From positions 1-64,000 of the forward strand of contig NZ_JWJD01000001.1 of assembly GCF_000820505.1 (NCBI RefSeq): a DNA stretch of 64,000 nt. Reading direction: 5' to 3'. A model generated the notes under the pieces. It was not told the origin of the DNA. It worked only from the letters and a program-made list of their open reading frames with translations, and did not search any database. The stretch comes from Geoalkalibacter ferrihydriticus DSM 17813. Its GTDB lineage: Bacteria; Desulfobacterota; Desulfuromonadia; Desulfuromonadales; Geoalkalibacteraceae. The first letter of the stretch is position 1. Every line of letters begins with the position of its first letter. The translations under genes and the position numbers were made by a program. Shown piece after piece: positions 45,621 through 54,674 of this stretch.

Positions 45621-47418
45621 GGTGAATCTCCTTTTTGCAAAACGGTCGAAAGGGATAGCCCTCCTCGGAGAGTCCCCAGTTGTAGAACTCGATAAAATTC
45701 AAGCGCAGGCCGTGTACAACGCCGGAAACGATGGCCAGCGCCAGATTGAGGGCATGACCCAGCACCAGGATCATGGCGGCCAGAAACAGCCCTGTGCCGG
45801 GCAGGGCCGCAGCCGTGGCCGAGGAAATCTGGTTGAAAGTGAGGGCCAGCGCGGCGCTGGCCAAACCCAGGGCGAAGAGACGCATATAGCTGAGCACGTC
45901 GCCGAAGGCCCGGGTGAGACGCGTCAGGGCGCCGAGACCATCCAACATCCGCAATGCGGCACCCTTGGCGCTGTTGATCGGCCGGTTTGAGGACCAGACA
46001 AAGATGGCCGATCCCGAGCCGATTCCCAGCACCCAGCACAGAGGCAGCAGAGCCTCGGGCAGCACTCCGGATGCGGCGAGCCAACCGCTGAAGCCGGCCA
46101 CCAACATGCCGTTCCAGCCCAGAGCCACCCTGGCCGAGCTGCCCGGCCAGTAACGGATGGCACGAAAGCCGTTGGCAAGCAGGAGGTGAGCCACGCCGAT
46201 AAAAACCGACAACCTGAGCATGGTGTCGAAGTCGTTGAGATCGATGACCTGGAGCGCCGCCGCCAGGGAGCCGGCCGGTGGCGAGACACCAAAATAGTTA
46301 CCCACCAGCACGCCGTAGGTGACAGCGGCGCCCAGCATGGCCGCGGCCAGGGTGCGCAGCCGGCGCGTCATGGGCTTGCGGCCCAGTTTTTTCCAGAAGG
46401 CCACAAGCCCGAGCGAAAGCAGCAGCGCATAGCCGGCGTCGGCTATGATCATGGCGAAGAAGGCGGCGAAAGAGAAGAACAATACCCGCGAGGGATCCCA
46501 GTCGGCATAACCCGGAGTCTGGAAGAAGCGGGCCAGATCCTCCCCCGCGGCAACCTTCGGCGGATTGGAAAGCAGCGTCGGTGGTTGGTCATCCGCCGCG
46601 GGTGGTTCGAAAAAGGCGGCGATACCCTGCTGCTCGACAAATTTCTCCACCCGCGCGCGGTCTTTTTGCGCCAGCCAGCCGTGCAGAACGAAAAGATCGG
46701 ATTCGTCGCGGGTGAGGTTTGCGGCGTGGTTCAAGGCGGCTCGGTCCTCGGCGCGCGCCAGCTCGCGGAGGATCAGGCTGATCCAGCGCGTCTGCCACAT
46801 TCGCTGGAATTCCAGCTCTTGGATGCGCTGCCGAACGGAACGGATCTGAACGTCGAGTTTTTTCAGGGACAGGTGACCGATGGGCACCGGCGGAAGTGCA
46901 ATGCGCTCTTTGGGAGGCTGCTTCTCGGATATTACGATCAGATAAACCTGACGCTGGTCGCGTTTGACCACGGCCCAGGTCAGGCCCTCCTTGTCCATCT
47001 GCGCGAACTGATGCAGTGGCACCACATAATACCAGAAGTGCAAGCCGCTGAAATGGTCGGGGGTCGGGGGATCGAACTGCCCCCAGGGTTCGAGCAGCTT
47101 GCGCTGAGCCAGCAGGGTCTCAAGGTGGTTACGGGTCTCGGTCAGGGCATAACGGTTGTGTCGGACCGCAGCAACCACGGCATCGAAGTCGAATTCCTGG
47201 TCGTCGGTGACCTGTATGAATCGTTGCGGATTGTCCACAAGCCAGCGCAGTGCCTGATAAGCTCCTTCGGGGCGCTGCGGGGCTTTCTCGCCCCAGCCTT
47301 CAGCCGGCCGCAACGACACAAGGTGCACCAGTCCCAGGGCCTGCAGAGCGGCGAGAAAGGCGGATTTATCCTGGTTGGGACCGCAAAAGGTGACCTTTTC
47401 CAGAGCGACGATGGCCAT
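45613..47418 (-). CDS. atpI: V/A-type ATPase subunit I (membrane stator)
   Basis: The 601-residue subunit has a soluble N-terminal half (about 1-300) with coiled coils (LSLKKLDVQIRSVRQRIQEL) and a C-terminal membrane half of about seven helices (from ADWDPSRVLFFSFAAFFAMI). The essential Arg for ion passage is in VLSYMRLFALGLASAAL, and the final helices carry AMILVLGHALNLAL and NFIEFYNWG. It works with the K ring to conduct ions and anchors the peripheral stalk. Confidence 0.92.
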   Translation of the reverse strand: MAIVALEKVTFCGPNQDKSAFLAALQALGLVHLVSLRPAEGWGEKAPQRPEGAYQALRWLVDNPQRFIQVTDDQEFDFDAVVAAVRHNRYALTETRNHLETLLAQRKLLEPWGQFDPPTPDHFSGLHFWYYVVPLHQFAQMDKEGLTWAVVKRDQRQVYLIVISEKQPPKERIALPPVPIGHLSLKKLDVQIRSVRQRIQELEFQRMWQTRWISLILRELARAEDRAALNHAANLTRDESDLFVLHGWLAQKDRARVEKFVEQQGIAAFFEPPAADDQPPTLLSNPPKVAAGEDLARFFQTPGYADWDPSRVLFFSFAAFFAMIIADAGYALLLSLGLVAFWKKLGRKPMTRRLRTLAAAMLGAAVTYGVLVGNYFGVSPPAGSLAAALQVIDLNDFDTMLRLSVFIGVAHLLLANGFRAIRYWPGSSARVALGWNGMLVAGFSGWLAASGVLPEALLPLCWVLGIGSGSAIFVWSSNRPINSAKGAALRMLDGLGALTRLTRAFGDVLSYMRLFALGLASAALALTFNQISSATAAALPGTGLFLAAMILVLGHALNLALAIVSGVVHGLRLNFIEFYNWGLSEEGYPFRPFCKKEIHHE

Positions 47419-47420
47419 TC

Positions 47421-48026
47421 TCAGGTCTCCGCAACATTAAACCGGCGTTTTTTTGCGATTTTAGCCCTGACTACCGCCGCGCGCTCGGCGTCGCCTAAAT
47501 GGATGCGGATTTCCCGGATCCGTGCCTCGGTGCGGGGGATCAGAACCTTGTCGAACAAATTCACGCGCTGGGTGATTTTCTGGACGGCTGCCTCCAGGCG
47601 TTCAAGCCGGATCTGTTGAATGCGCTCGGTGACTTTGAGCGTAATCATTTCGGCCATCTTGTCCGCCAGGGTGTCGACCCAAGGGGGGCGCACCAGAAAA
47701 GAGTAGGGGCGCCGAGTGATTTTGACTTTGCCCACCACCGGCAACAGGGTGCCGAGAAGGTTTTGTTCCTCCAGTGCCACGCCCTCGAGGCGGACAAGTT
47801 TCGGCAGGTCCACATCATGGTTGGAGAGCATGGGCAGTTCCCGGCCGACGTAGGCGCGCAGTTCCTCCTGTGCCTTATGCGTTTCGGCCAGTTGTCCTCG
47901 CGCCTTGGCCCGCTCAGCGATGAGCTGAAGCCGTTTGAGCTCCAGGGAGGGCAGGTAGCGTCGGTAGATTTTCAGTTGCCGCGTTTCGTGCAGAAGAGCG
48001 GATTTACTCAGGGACTTTCTAGCCAT
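47421..48026 (-). CDS. atpD: V/A-type ATPase subunit D (central rotor)
   Basis: The 201-residue protein is a long antiparallel coiled coil (LLHETRQLKIYRRYLPSLEL, KRLQLIAERAKARGQLAETH; near the C-terminus LERLEAAVQKITQRVNLFDK and IPRTEARIREIRIHLGDAER). It is the equivalent of F-type gamma and forms the axle inside the A3B3 head. Its start overlaps the atpB stop by one base, and two bases separate it from atpI. Confidence 0.92.
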   Translation of the reverse strand: MARKSLSKSALLHETRQLKIYRRYLPSLELKRLQLIAERAKARGQLAETHKAQEELRAYVGRELPMLSNHDVDLPKLVRLEGVALEEQNLLGTLLPVVGKVKITRRPYSFLVRPPWVDTLADKMAEMITLKVTERIQQIRLERLEAAVQKITQRVNLFDKVLIPRTEARIREIRIHLGDAERAAVVRAKIAKKRRFNVAET

Positions 48027-49429
48027 CAGGCTACCTCGCCGGGTTCGCTATTCTGAGCATCCTGCTCGGCGCCCTGGCGCTGTTTGCGCACATCTTGCGG
48101 AAAATATTTATCCACCAGGGCCTCCTTCATAAGAAGTTCCTCGGGATCGAAGCATTCAGCAAGGGTTCGCCAGCACAGGTCCAGCGCGTCTTCCAGCGGC
48201 AAGGAAACATTGATATTCATGAAGCGCTCTTTGAAGAGGTCGCCAAAAACCAGAAGGCGTTCATCGAAGGCTGTGAGCTCGAAGGCCATGGACTTTTTCT
48301 GGTGGGCATCGCGGGCGGCAGAGTAGAGACGGATCATGGTGTTCATGACCTGGGCATGATCTTCGCGCGTGACCTTGCCGATCACGTGCTGCTTGAGGCG
48401 CGAAAGCGACCCGAAGGGATCGAGCACCCCTTCGTGCAGATAGAACTGCCCCTCGGTGATATAGCCGGTGTTGTCGGGCACCGGGTGGGTTACGTCATCG
48501 CCCGGCATGGTGGTGACCGAGAGAATGGTGACCGAGCCGGCTCCCTTGAAGTCGCAGGCCTTTTCGTAGCGGCGGGCCAGTTGGGAATACAGATCGCCCA
48601 TGTATCCGCGGTTGGAAGGGACCTGATCCATGGCGACGCCGATTTCTTTCAGCGCATCGGCAAAGGCGGTCATATCGGTCAGAAGAACCAGGACCCGCTT
48701 GGATTCCTCCACCGCGAAGCGCTCGGCCACCGCCAGCGCCATGTCCGGTACCAGCAGGCGTTCGATCACCGGGTCGGACGCCTGGTTGACGAACATCACC
48801 GTGCGGCCGAATACCCCTGCATCTTCGAAGGCACTGCGAAACAGGTGGTAATCATCGAAGATCAATCCCATGCCGCCGAAGACCACCACGTCGGCATCCG
48901 CCTGGATACCGATACGGGCCAGAAAGTTGTTGTAGGGTTCACCCGAGACCGAAAAAATCGGAATTTTCTGGCTCTCGACCAGCGTGTTGAACACGTCGAT
49001 CATGGGTACGTCGGTGCGAATCATGCGCGAAGCCAGCAGCCGGCGCATGGGATTGACCGGAGGTCCGGCGATTTCGACCTTGGTATCGGCGGACAGATCC
49101 GGGCCGCCATCAAGCGGCCGACCGACGCCGTTGAAGACTCTGCCGAGGATGTTTTCCGAGTAGGTCGCCTGCATCGGGTGGCCGAGAAAACGCACCGTGC
49201 AGCGGGTGGACAGCCCTTTGGTGCCGGCAAAGACCTGCAGGGTGACCACATCGCGCTCCAGACCGATCACCTGCGCCAGAGACTGGCGCTCATCGATGTT
49301 TTCCACCAGCGCCAAATCTCCGAAACGGGCCGGTCCGCCCGCTTCGCCGTCCGAACCGACAACACGGACCCGCAGAATATCCCCGACGATTTCCAGAACC
49401 CTTGAGTAACGAACCAGACTTTCAATCAC
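48026..49429 (-). CDS. atpB: V/A-type ATPase subunit B (non-catalytic)
   Basis: Start is GTG 49429 with AAAGGA upstream. The 467-residue subunit has the B-type beta-barrel (ENIDERQSLAQVIGLERDVV), the fold core with IPIFSVSGEPYNNFLARIG in place of a P-loop, MTAFADALKEIGVAMDQVPS NRGYMGDLYS-type and GSVTILSVTTMPGDDVTHPV. It is the first gene of the operon here, whereas it is normally fourth. The upstream 250 bases hold a GGCCTTTT...AAAAGGCC inverted repeat (about 49488-49525) and the promoter. Confidence 0.94.
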   Translation of the reverse strand: MIESLVRYSRVLEIVGDILRVRVVGSDGEAGGPARFGDLALVENIDERQSLAQVIGLERDVVTLQVFAGTKGLSTRCTVRFLGHPMQATYSENILGRVFNGVGRPLDGGPDLSADTKVEIAGPPVNPMRRLLASRMIRTDVPMIDVFNTLVESQKIPIFSVSGEPYNNFLARIGIQADADVVVFGGMGLIFDDYHLFRSAFEDAGVFGRTVMFVNQASDPVIERLLVPDMALAVAERFAVEESKRVLVLLTDMTAFADALKEIGVAMDQVPSNRGYMGDLYSQLARRYEKACDFKGAGSVTILSVTTMPGDDVTHPVPDNTGYITEGQFYLHEGVLDPFGSLSRLKQHVIGKVTREDHAQVMNTMIRLYSAARDAHQKKSMAFELTAFDERLLVFGDLFKERFMNINVSLPLEDALDLCWRTLAECFDPEELLMKEALVDKYFPQDVRKQRQGAEQDAQNSEPGEVA

Positions 49430-49686
49430 GCTTTCGCATTTCCTTTGATTGTGGCGCCGAACCCTGCGCCGTCCTTGTCAGAAAAAGAGGCCTTTTGGTG
49501 TGTGGGATCTGATACTCGGGAAAAGGCCGCAACGTGAGGATAATCTTAACGGAGTACAGAAAAAAAGCCAGCGCGGATTCACGTGTCATATCGGTACGCT
49601 ATTGGATTCAGGCTGAATTAGGCAGGGAGATTAGCCGGCAGAGTGATTGGCAGATTCTTCCCTTGTCTCTGTGTAGCGCCAGCCCG

Positions 49687-50034
49687 TCAGCGTCGTGCAA
49701 GCATACGGATCAGATCGTACTCCGCTTGCCGCCCAAGCGTTTGCAGAGCTTCCAATGCCGTGTCGCGATGTTCGCCGGCGCTACCCGTGAGGCAGGCAGC
49801 GAAAAATGAGGCGAGGTCGGCACGGGCCGATGCGGCGCGCAGCTCTGGGGTGACGCGCTGCTGCGCGTGCCAGATGTCAGCAGAGCGTTTCTCGTGATGG
49901 TTTCGCAGAGCATTAATGCGCTGCAGCGTCTCATCAAAATTGATCTGCCGTTCGCTTGACAGCAACATTTCGGGCAGCTCCCCGGGGGCGTCTTCCTGAA
50001 TGATTTCGGCAAGGCGGATGAAGCGGTTGCGCAT
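49687..50034 (-). CDS. Conserved-looking small helical protein, unknown function
   Basis: The 115-residue product (MRNRFIRLAEIIQEDAPGEL, PEMLLSSERQINFDETLQRI, RRNHHEKR-like and VTPELRAASARADLASFFAA) is predicted to be all helical. It has a good AGGAG site. No family is recognised. It is transcribed in the same direction as the V-ATPase operon, 250 bases upstream of atpB. Confidence 0.6.
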   Translation of the reverse strand: MRNRFIRLAEIIQEDAPGELPEMLLSSERQINFDETLQRINALRNHHEKRSADIWHAQQRVTPELRAASARADLASFFAACLTGSAGEHRDTALEALQTLGRQAEYDLIRMLARR

Positions 50035-50248
50035 TCTGGTCTCCTGTCAAAAAAAATCACCCTATCACGGATCGCTGGCGTTTTTCTACAATCTGAGACT
50101 GAGGCCTGGATGGTGCTTGTGAGAAAAATTGGTATTAATTCAGGACTCTGTGGATAGGGGCCTATTGAGGGGCTCTTGAGGGGCGCGTATGTCCTGGCAT
50201 GGACCTGATAAGTCCATGCGCCCGGGCCTGGGCAGATGAAAGGGCGGG

Positions 50249-51412
50249 CTAGGCACCGGCCGCGGGGGTAGGGGCAAGGCGCTGCCCCAGGCGCAAGACC
50301 GCGGCCACGTTGCGTGCCGACATGCGCAGGTTGACGGCGGCGTTCTCCAGGGCCTCGCTGAGAGTGCCGATTTCGCGCAGCACGCTGAAAACCGCTTCGA
50401 TGCCCTGTTGGTGAACACTGTCCATATCCGCGGCCAAGCTGCCGGCAATGGCAATCACCGGTTTGCCCCGACGTTGCGCCAGGCGCGCCACCCCCAGAGG
50501 TGCCTTGCCCTGAAGGCTTTGGCTGTCCATGCGGCCTTCACCGACAAGGATCAGATCCGCCTGCATGATCGCCTGCTCAAGACCAAGCGTTTCACTGACG
50601 ATGTCGATCCCAGGACGCAGGCCGGCGTCAAGAAAAGCCCGTAGTGCCGCGCCCAGGCCGCCGGCCGCTCCGCCTCCTGGCGTCGCGGCAATGTCGACAC
50701 CCAGTGCGCCTTTGACAATCTCGGCAAAGTGCCCCAGGTTTGCTTCAAGCTGCGCCACCATCTCCGCAGTGGCGCCTTTTTGCGGGGCAAAGACTGCTGC
50801 CGCTCCTTTCTCACCCAGCAGCGGATTATCCACATCGCAGGCTGCCTCAATCCGGCAATGGCGCAGGCGCTCATCCAGAGTTGTGACATCGATGCGCGCG
50901 AGATCGGCCAACGCTGCTCCGCCCGGGCCGATCTGGCGGCCATGGCGATCCAGCAGTTTGGCTCCCAGAGCCTGCAGCATGCCCGCGCCGCCATCACAGG
51001 TGGCGCTGCCGCCGAGGCCGATAATCAGGTGCCGCGCCCCTCTGTCAAGCGCAGCACGGATAAGCTGGCCGCTGCCAAAGGTGGTGGTCCGCAAGGGGTT
51101 GCGCGACGCCTGAGGCACCAGTTCCAGGCCGCTGGCTGCGGCGATTTCGATGACCGCGCTCTGTCCAGAGTTGAAACTGCCGAAAAATGCGCGCACTTTT
51201 TCGCTCAAAGGCCCGCTGACCGCAACCTCAACGATCTTTCCGCCTGTGGCCGCCACCAAGGCCTCGACGGTACCTTCGCCGCCGTCGGCCAAGGGCAGCC
51301 GGCGGTAGTCGGCAAGAGGGAAGATTTCGCGGAAGCCGGCTTCGATCTGCTCCGCCACCTGTGCTGCCGAGAGGCTTTCTTTGTATGAATCCGGGGCAAT
51401 GAGAATTTTCAT
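50249..51412 (-). CDS. glxK: Glycerate kinase
   Basis: The 387-residue enzyme phosphorylates D-glycerate with ATP. Hallmarks are MKILIAPDSYKESLSAAQVA, LPLADGGEGTVEALVAATGG, LIIGLGGSATCDGGAGMLQA, GGGAAGGLGAAL and VGEGRMDSQSLQGKAPLGVA. This is the type 1 (GarK/GlxK) family. The product is 2-phosphoglycerate or 3-phosphoglycerate depending on subtype, feeding glycolysis. It is a single gene with a GGGGAGC site. Confidence 0.94.
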   Translation of the reverse strand: MKILIAPDSYKESLSAAQVAEQIEAGFREIFPLADYRRLPLADGGEGTVEALVAATGGKIVEVAVSGPLSEKVRAFFGSFNSGQSAVIEIAAASGLELVPQASRNPLRTTTFGSGQLIRAALDRGARHLIIGLGGSATCDGGAGMLQALGAKLLDRHGRQIGPGGAALADLARIDVTTLDERLRHCRIEAACDVDNPLLGEKGAAAVFAPQKGATAEMVAQLEANLGHFAEIVKGALGVDIAATPGGGAAGGLGAALRAFLDAGLRPGIDIVSETLGLEQAIMQADLILVGEGRMDSQSLQGKAPLGVARLAQRRGKPVIAIAGSLAADMDSVHQQGIEAVFSVLREIGTLSEALENAAVNLRMSARNVAAVLRLGQRLAPTPAAGA

Positions 51413-51706
51413 GAGGATGCTCCCCTGGGTTGGAAAATATTCTGAGGCCCAACCAAACTAACCTATCCTGATTCCGGAAGCCATTGGAACTGCCCTCTTT
51501 CGACACCGGCTGTCGCCAGGGAAAGACACTCTGGAGGGATTTTTTTGCCGACAGTTGGCCTTCCTTCGGTTATCCTGTTGCCACAAGACCCTGGTCAGGG
51601 GTGAAACGCTCTTCACCAGCAGTCCTGATTGTGGAAAAAAAACGAACCGGCACATGAATTGCTTGGATTATTGCCAGCCTAATTATTTTTCTTGAGGATG
51701 TTTTTT

Positions 51707-52390
51707 ATGCAACTGAAAATCTGTTTGTCCGCTTGTCTCTTGTGTCATCTGCTCATGGCCACGGTCGCTTTGGCCGAAACCCGTTTTGTCACGGACGAAT
51801 TGACGATTAATTTACGCCGGGGTATGGGAAATGAGTACCGGATTTTGAAGATGCTCCCAACCGGGACGCCCGTTGAGATCCTTGAAAGGCATGGCCAGTA
51901 CGCCAAGGTCCGCGAACCGGCTGGAACCGAAGGTTATGTGCTCACCCAGTTTCTCACCACGGAAACTCCCAAGGGGCAGGTCGCTGCCCGCCTGGAAAAA
52001 GAAAATGCCCGTCTGCTCAACGAGCTTAACCGGGTGAAAGAGAGCTACCAGGATGTCGATACTCAGATCAACCAACTCCAAGCCGAGATCGACGCCCTGG
52101 AAAAAGCCCGAAGCGAGGCGGAAAGCGGCTTTAGAGAATTTCAGCACAAATACGAAAGGTTGCGTGAGGATGCCGGCAACGTTCTCAAGCTGCAAGAGGA
52201 GCGTGATCACCTGAAAAGTGAAAACCTGGCGCTGGAGACCGAAGTCATCGCCTTGCGCGAAGCGAGCAGCGCGGCTCTACGCACCGGCATGATCCGATGG
52301 TTCGTCGCCGGTGCCGGAGTTCTTTTCACGGGGTGGATCCTTGGCAGCATCTCGCGGAATAAGCGTAAAAAGTCTTCGCTGAGCTGGTGA
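51707..52390 (+). CDS. SH3-domain and membrane-anchor protein (TIGR04211-like)
   Basis: ATG 51707 has GAGG at a normal distance. The order of domains is signal peptide (MQLKICLSACLLCHLLMATV ending near ALA), bacterial SH3 domain (about residues 25-85: DELTINLRRGMGNEYRILKM), a long coiled coil (about 95-190), a C-terminal transmembrane helix (WFVAGAGVLFTGWILGSI) and a basic tail. The protein is thus anchored in the inner membrane with a periplasmic coiled-coil arm and an SH3 tip. The family probably binds peptidoglycan. It is monocistronic. Confidence 0.87.
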   Translation: MQLKICLSACLLCHLLMATVALAETRFVTDELTINLRRGMGNEYRILKMLPTGTPVEILERHGQYAKVREPAGTEGYVLTQFLTTETPKGQVAARLEKENARLLNELNRVKESYQDVDTQINQLQAEIDALEKARSEAESGFREFQHKYERLREDAGNVLKLQEERDHLKSENLALETEVIALREASSAALRTGMIRWFVAGAGVLFTGWILGSISRNKRKKSSLSW

Positions 52391-52471
52391 TCGATTGGTG
52401 TGCAAGAAGGGGAATAATACCGAAACCGCTTTCATTGCATGACCTTTCCGATCAAAAGGGATTTGGACAAA

Positions 52472-53005
52472 ATGTCGATCTATATGACCCCCGATTGCGC
52501 CGAAGCGATGCGGGCCGAGTTGCGCGATCTGCTTTACAAGAAACGCCCGGAGATGGCCAAGACGGCCGAATGGGCCGCCAGTAACGGCGACCGCAGCGAA
52601 AACGCCGATTATCAGTATGCCAAACGGGCCCTGCGTCGTTTTGATGGGCGCATTCGTTTCCTGTCCAAACGTCTGGAAGCCGCGCAGATCATTGAGCCGG
52701 TGAGCCAGGCCCAGGTGGCGGGCGGTCGGGTGCTGTTCGGGGCCACGGTGACCGTCGACGAGGACGGGGAGGAGAAAGCCTACAGTATCGTCGGGGTCGA
52801 CGAGACGGCCCCGGGGCGCGGGGTGATCAGTTGGGTATCGCCCCTCGGCAAGGCCCTGCTCGGCAAGCGGGTGGGCGATGTGGTGACCTTTATGACACCT
52901 AAGGGAGAGCGCGAGCTGGAACTCGTCAAGGTTGAATACGTGCCGATTGCTACCGGTGTCCTGCCGCCGGCTGAGGAGGACGACGGCGAAGCCGAGGAAT
53001 CATGA
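52472..53005 (+). CDS. greB: Transcript cleavage factor GreB
   Basis: ATG 52472 follows AAGGGA; an ATG at 52439 lacks a site. The 177-residue product has the N-terminal coiled coil (YMTPDCAEAMRAELRDLLYK, RPEMAKTAEWAASNGDRSEN) with the acidic tip residues in NGDRSENADYQY that enter the RNA polymerase secondary channel. The C-terminal GreA_GreB domain contains VFSIVG-like and ISWVSPLGKALLGKRVGDVV. It rescues backtracked polymerase by activating transcript cleavage. The acidic tail EEDDGEAEES is an addition. Confidence 0.94.
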   Translation: MSIYMTPDCAEAMRAELRDLLYKKRPEMAKTAEWAASNGDRSENADYQYAKRALRRFDGRIRFLSKRLEAAQIIEPVSQAQVAGGRVLFGATVTVDEDGEEKAYSIVGVDETAPGRGVISWVSPLGKALLGKRVGDVVTFMTPKGERELELVKVEYVPIATGVLPPAEEDDGEAEES

Positions 53006-53249
53006 TCCGCCAATCACTCGCTTTTATTTCACCGTGATGATTCAATTCTCCTTTCCTTATTTCTTTCACATTTGATCGCGGCCAACTCAGCCGTCAGGAA
53101 CCCCGCGAAAATTTTCGAGCCCAGGGACGTTCGGGCGGTGCTGATCCACGGGCTCGCAATGACCGGGGGCGCAACTGGCCCTTGGTCGGACGGTTAACTC
53201 GCAGGGTGAGATGGGCGAATCCGGCCGCAAACCATAGAGGTTGAAAACG

Positions 53250-53816
53250 ATGCGCGGTCCGTCGCAACGAGAAAAACTCCCGAATAAATTCTTCTGCTGT
53301 CTGTTGCTTTTCCTTCTGTTGTCGGCAGGCTGCACCTCCTCCGACCGGGATTGGCGCACCGCCAGCCGTCAGTCGGCCGGGATTGCTCCCGATCCTGGGC
53401 AGACCAGCGAGGCCATACTGCAGGTGTATGCTGCTCGCGCCTGGGGCTGGCGTGGGTGGTTTGCGGTTCACACCTGGATCGCCACCAAGCGCAGCACCGA
53501 GCCGTTCTACATCGTTTATGAGGTCATCGGTTGGCGTGAAAATCGAGGCTTGCCTGTTCTTCGCATCGAAAAGGACGCACCTGACCGGTACTGGTTCGGC
53601 GAAAAGCCAAAACTGCTGGCCGATCACCGGGGAGACGGCGTGGATGCTCTGATTGAGGCCGTGGAATCGGCGGCGGCTTCCTATCCCTGGCCCCAGACCT
53701 ATCGGGTGTTTCCAGGTCCTAATAGCAACACCTTTACCGCCTGGGTCGCCAGGGAAGTTCCCGAACTCGAACTCACACTGCCTTTTTCCGCCATTGGCAG
53801 AGGGTATGCCGATTAG
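53250..53816 (+). CDS. DUF3750 lipoprotein
   Basis: The start at 53250 gives a signal peptide with lipobox LLLSAGC; the mature protein begins at the Cys. The body (LQVYAARAWGWRGWFAVHTW, IATKRSTEPFYIVYEVIGWR, YPWPQTYRVFPGPNSNTFTA and LPFSAIGRGY) matches the DUF3750 family. Conserved H, W and PGPNSNTF residues suggest an enzymatic pocket, but no function is established. It is probably attached to the membrane, facing the periplasm. Confidence 0.85.
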   Translation: MRGPSQREKLPNKFFCCLLLFLLLSAGCTSSDRDWRTASRQSAGIAPDPGQTSEAILQVYAARAWGWRGWFAVHTWIATKRSTEPFYIVYEVIGWRENRGLPVLRIEKDAPDRYWFGEKPKLLADHRGDGVDALIEAVESAAASYPWPQTYRVFPGPNSNTFTAWVAREVPELELTLPFSAIGRGYAD

Positions 53817-54027
53817 CGCACCAGGAGTCTGCATTTGGTATCCCCTCAGCATTCAAGGAACTCAATTCGTGGCGTTGATTTAAATCAATAACCTCGACGG
53901 TGTTGACGCCGGGCAGGGTGATGAACATTGCGGGTCGCCTCGGCCGCCAGGTGCGGCTGGAACAGGAACGAATCGGGTTTGAGTGGGTGCGTGAGGCGCT
54001 TAGCCGTGCGTACTAATCAGGATTGTC

Positions 54028-54483
54028 TCAGGGCACCATGCCTTTTTGCGCCAATTCAGACAGGGCCTCCTGGGTTTTTCCCAGTCCCTCCATTGCCATG
54101 CCCCGCAGGATGTGGGGTGCCTTGGTAAACTGAATGCCCTGGTATTCGACGACCTGCACGTGATTGCCCCAGGGATCAAGAAAATCAAGCCCCTGACTGG
54201 GTAGAATTTTAACTCCCGTCGCCTCGACCGCTCTACGCACCGCTTCCCGATCATCGACAACCAGACCGAAATGTCGTGCTGTGTCGGGGCCTTGGCTGCG
54301 CCCCGCGGAGAGGTTTATGAACTGATCGCCCAGGTCGATGAAGGCCATGTTGTCGTGACGCCCACGCAGCTTGAGCTCGAACAGGCTGCCGAAGAATTCA
54401 AGGGCCGCCTCAATGTCGGCAACTTCCAGGGCGATGTGATTGATGCCCACCGCGCGGGCTTTTTTTGATGGAGAGGAATTCAT
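54028..54483 (-). CDS. Glyoxalase/VOC-superfamily protein
   Basis: ATG 54483 follows AGGAGG. The 151-residue product has a single VOC domain (VGINHIALEVADIEAALEFF, SLFELKLRG, FIDLGDQFINLSAG, HFGLVVDDREAVRRAV, FLDPWGNHVQVVEYQG). Conserved H in NHIALEV, H in RHFGLVV and E in VVEYQG are candidate metal ligands. The C-terminal 30 residues form a helical extension. The substrate is not identifiable. Confidence 0.87.
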   Translation of the reverse strand: MNSSPSKKARAVGINHIALEVADIEAALEFFGSLFELKLRGRHDNMAFIDLGDQFINLSAGRSQGPDTARHFGLVVDDREAVRRAVEATGVKILPSQGLDFLDPWGNHVQVVEYQGIQFTKAPHILRGMAMEGLGKTQEALSELAQKGMVP

Positions 54484-54674
54484 GACCGACCTCCTCGCTA
54501 CATAGTGGGTTGTGATAGGTTTCGAGTCATAATTCAGCAGTGGTTGTCTTGACTTTATCGCCTCCGCTCCCGATTGCAACCTGTGATAGGCTTGACGAAA
54601 GCGCATGGCCAAACGCGATTTTTCACCAGGGCCGCCGGCGCGCCGCAACTTAAGAGATTGGGTGAGAAAACCTT

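Noticed and set aside
48095-49405. 436-codon plus-strand frame opposite atpB
   Set aside because: Antisense shadow of atpB without a ribosome-binding site.
53922-54017. Small gene (MNIAGRLGRQVRLEQERIG...)
   Set aside because: Only 31 codons, no ribosome-binding site and no family recognised; it may be a relic but I cannot support it.
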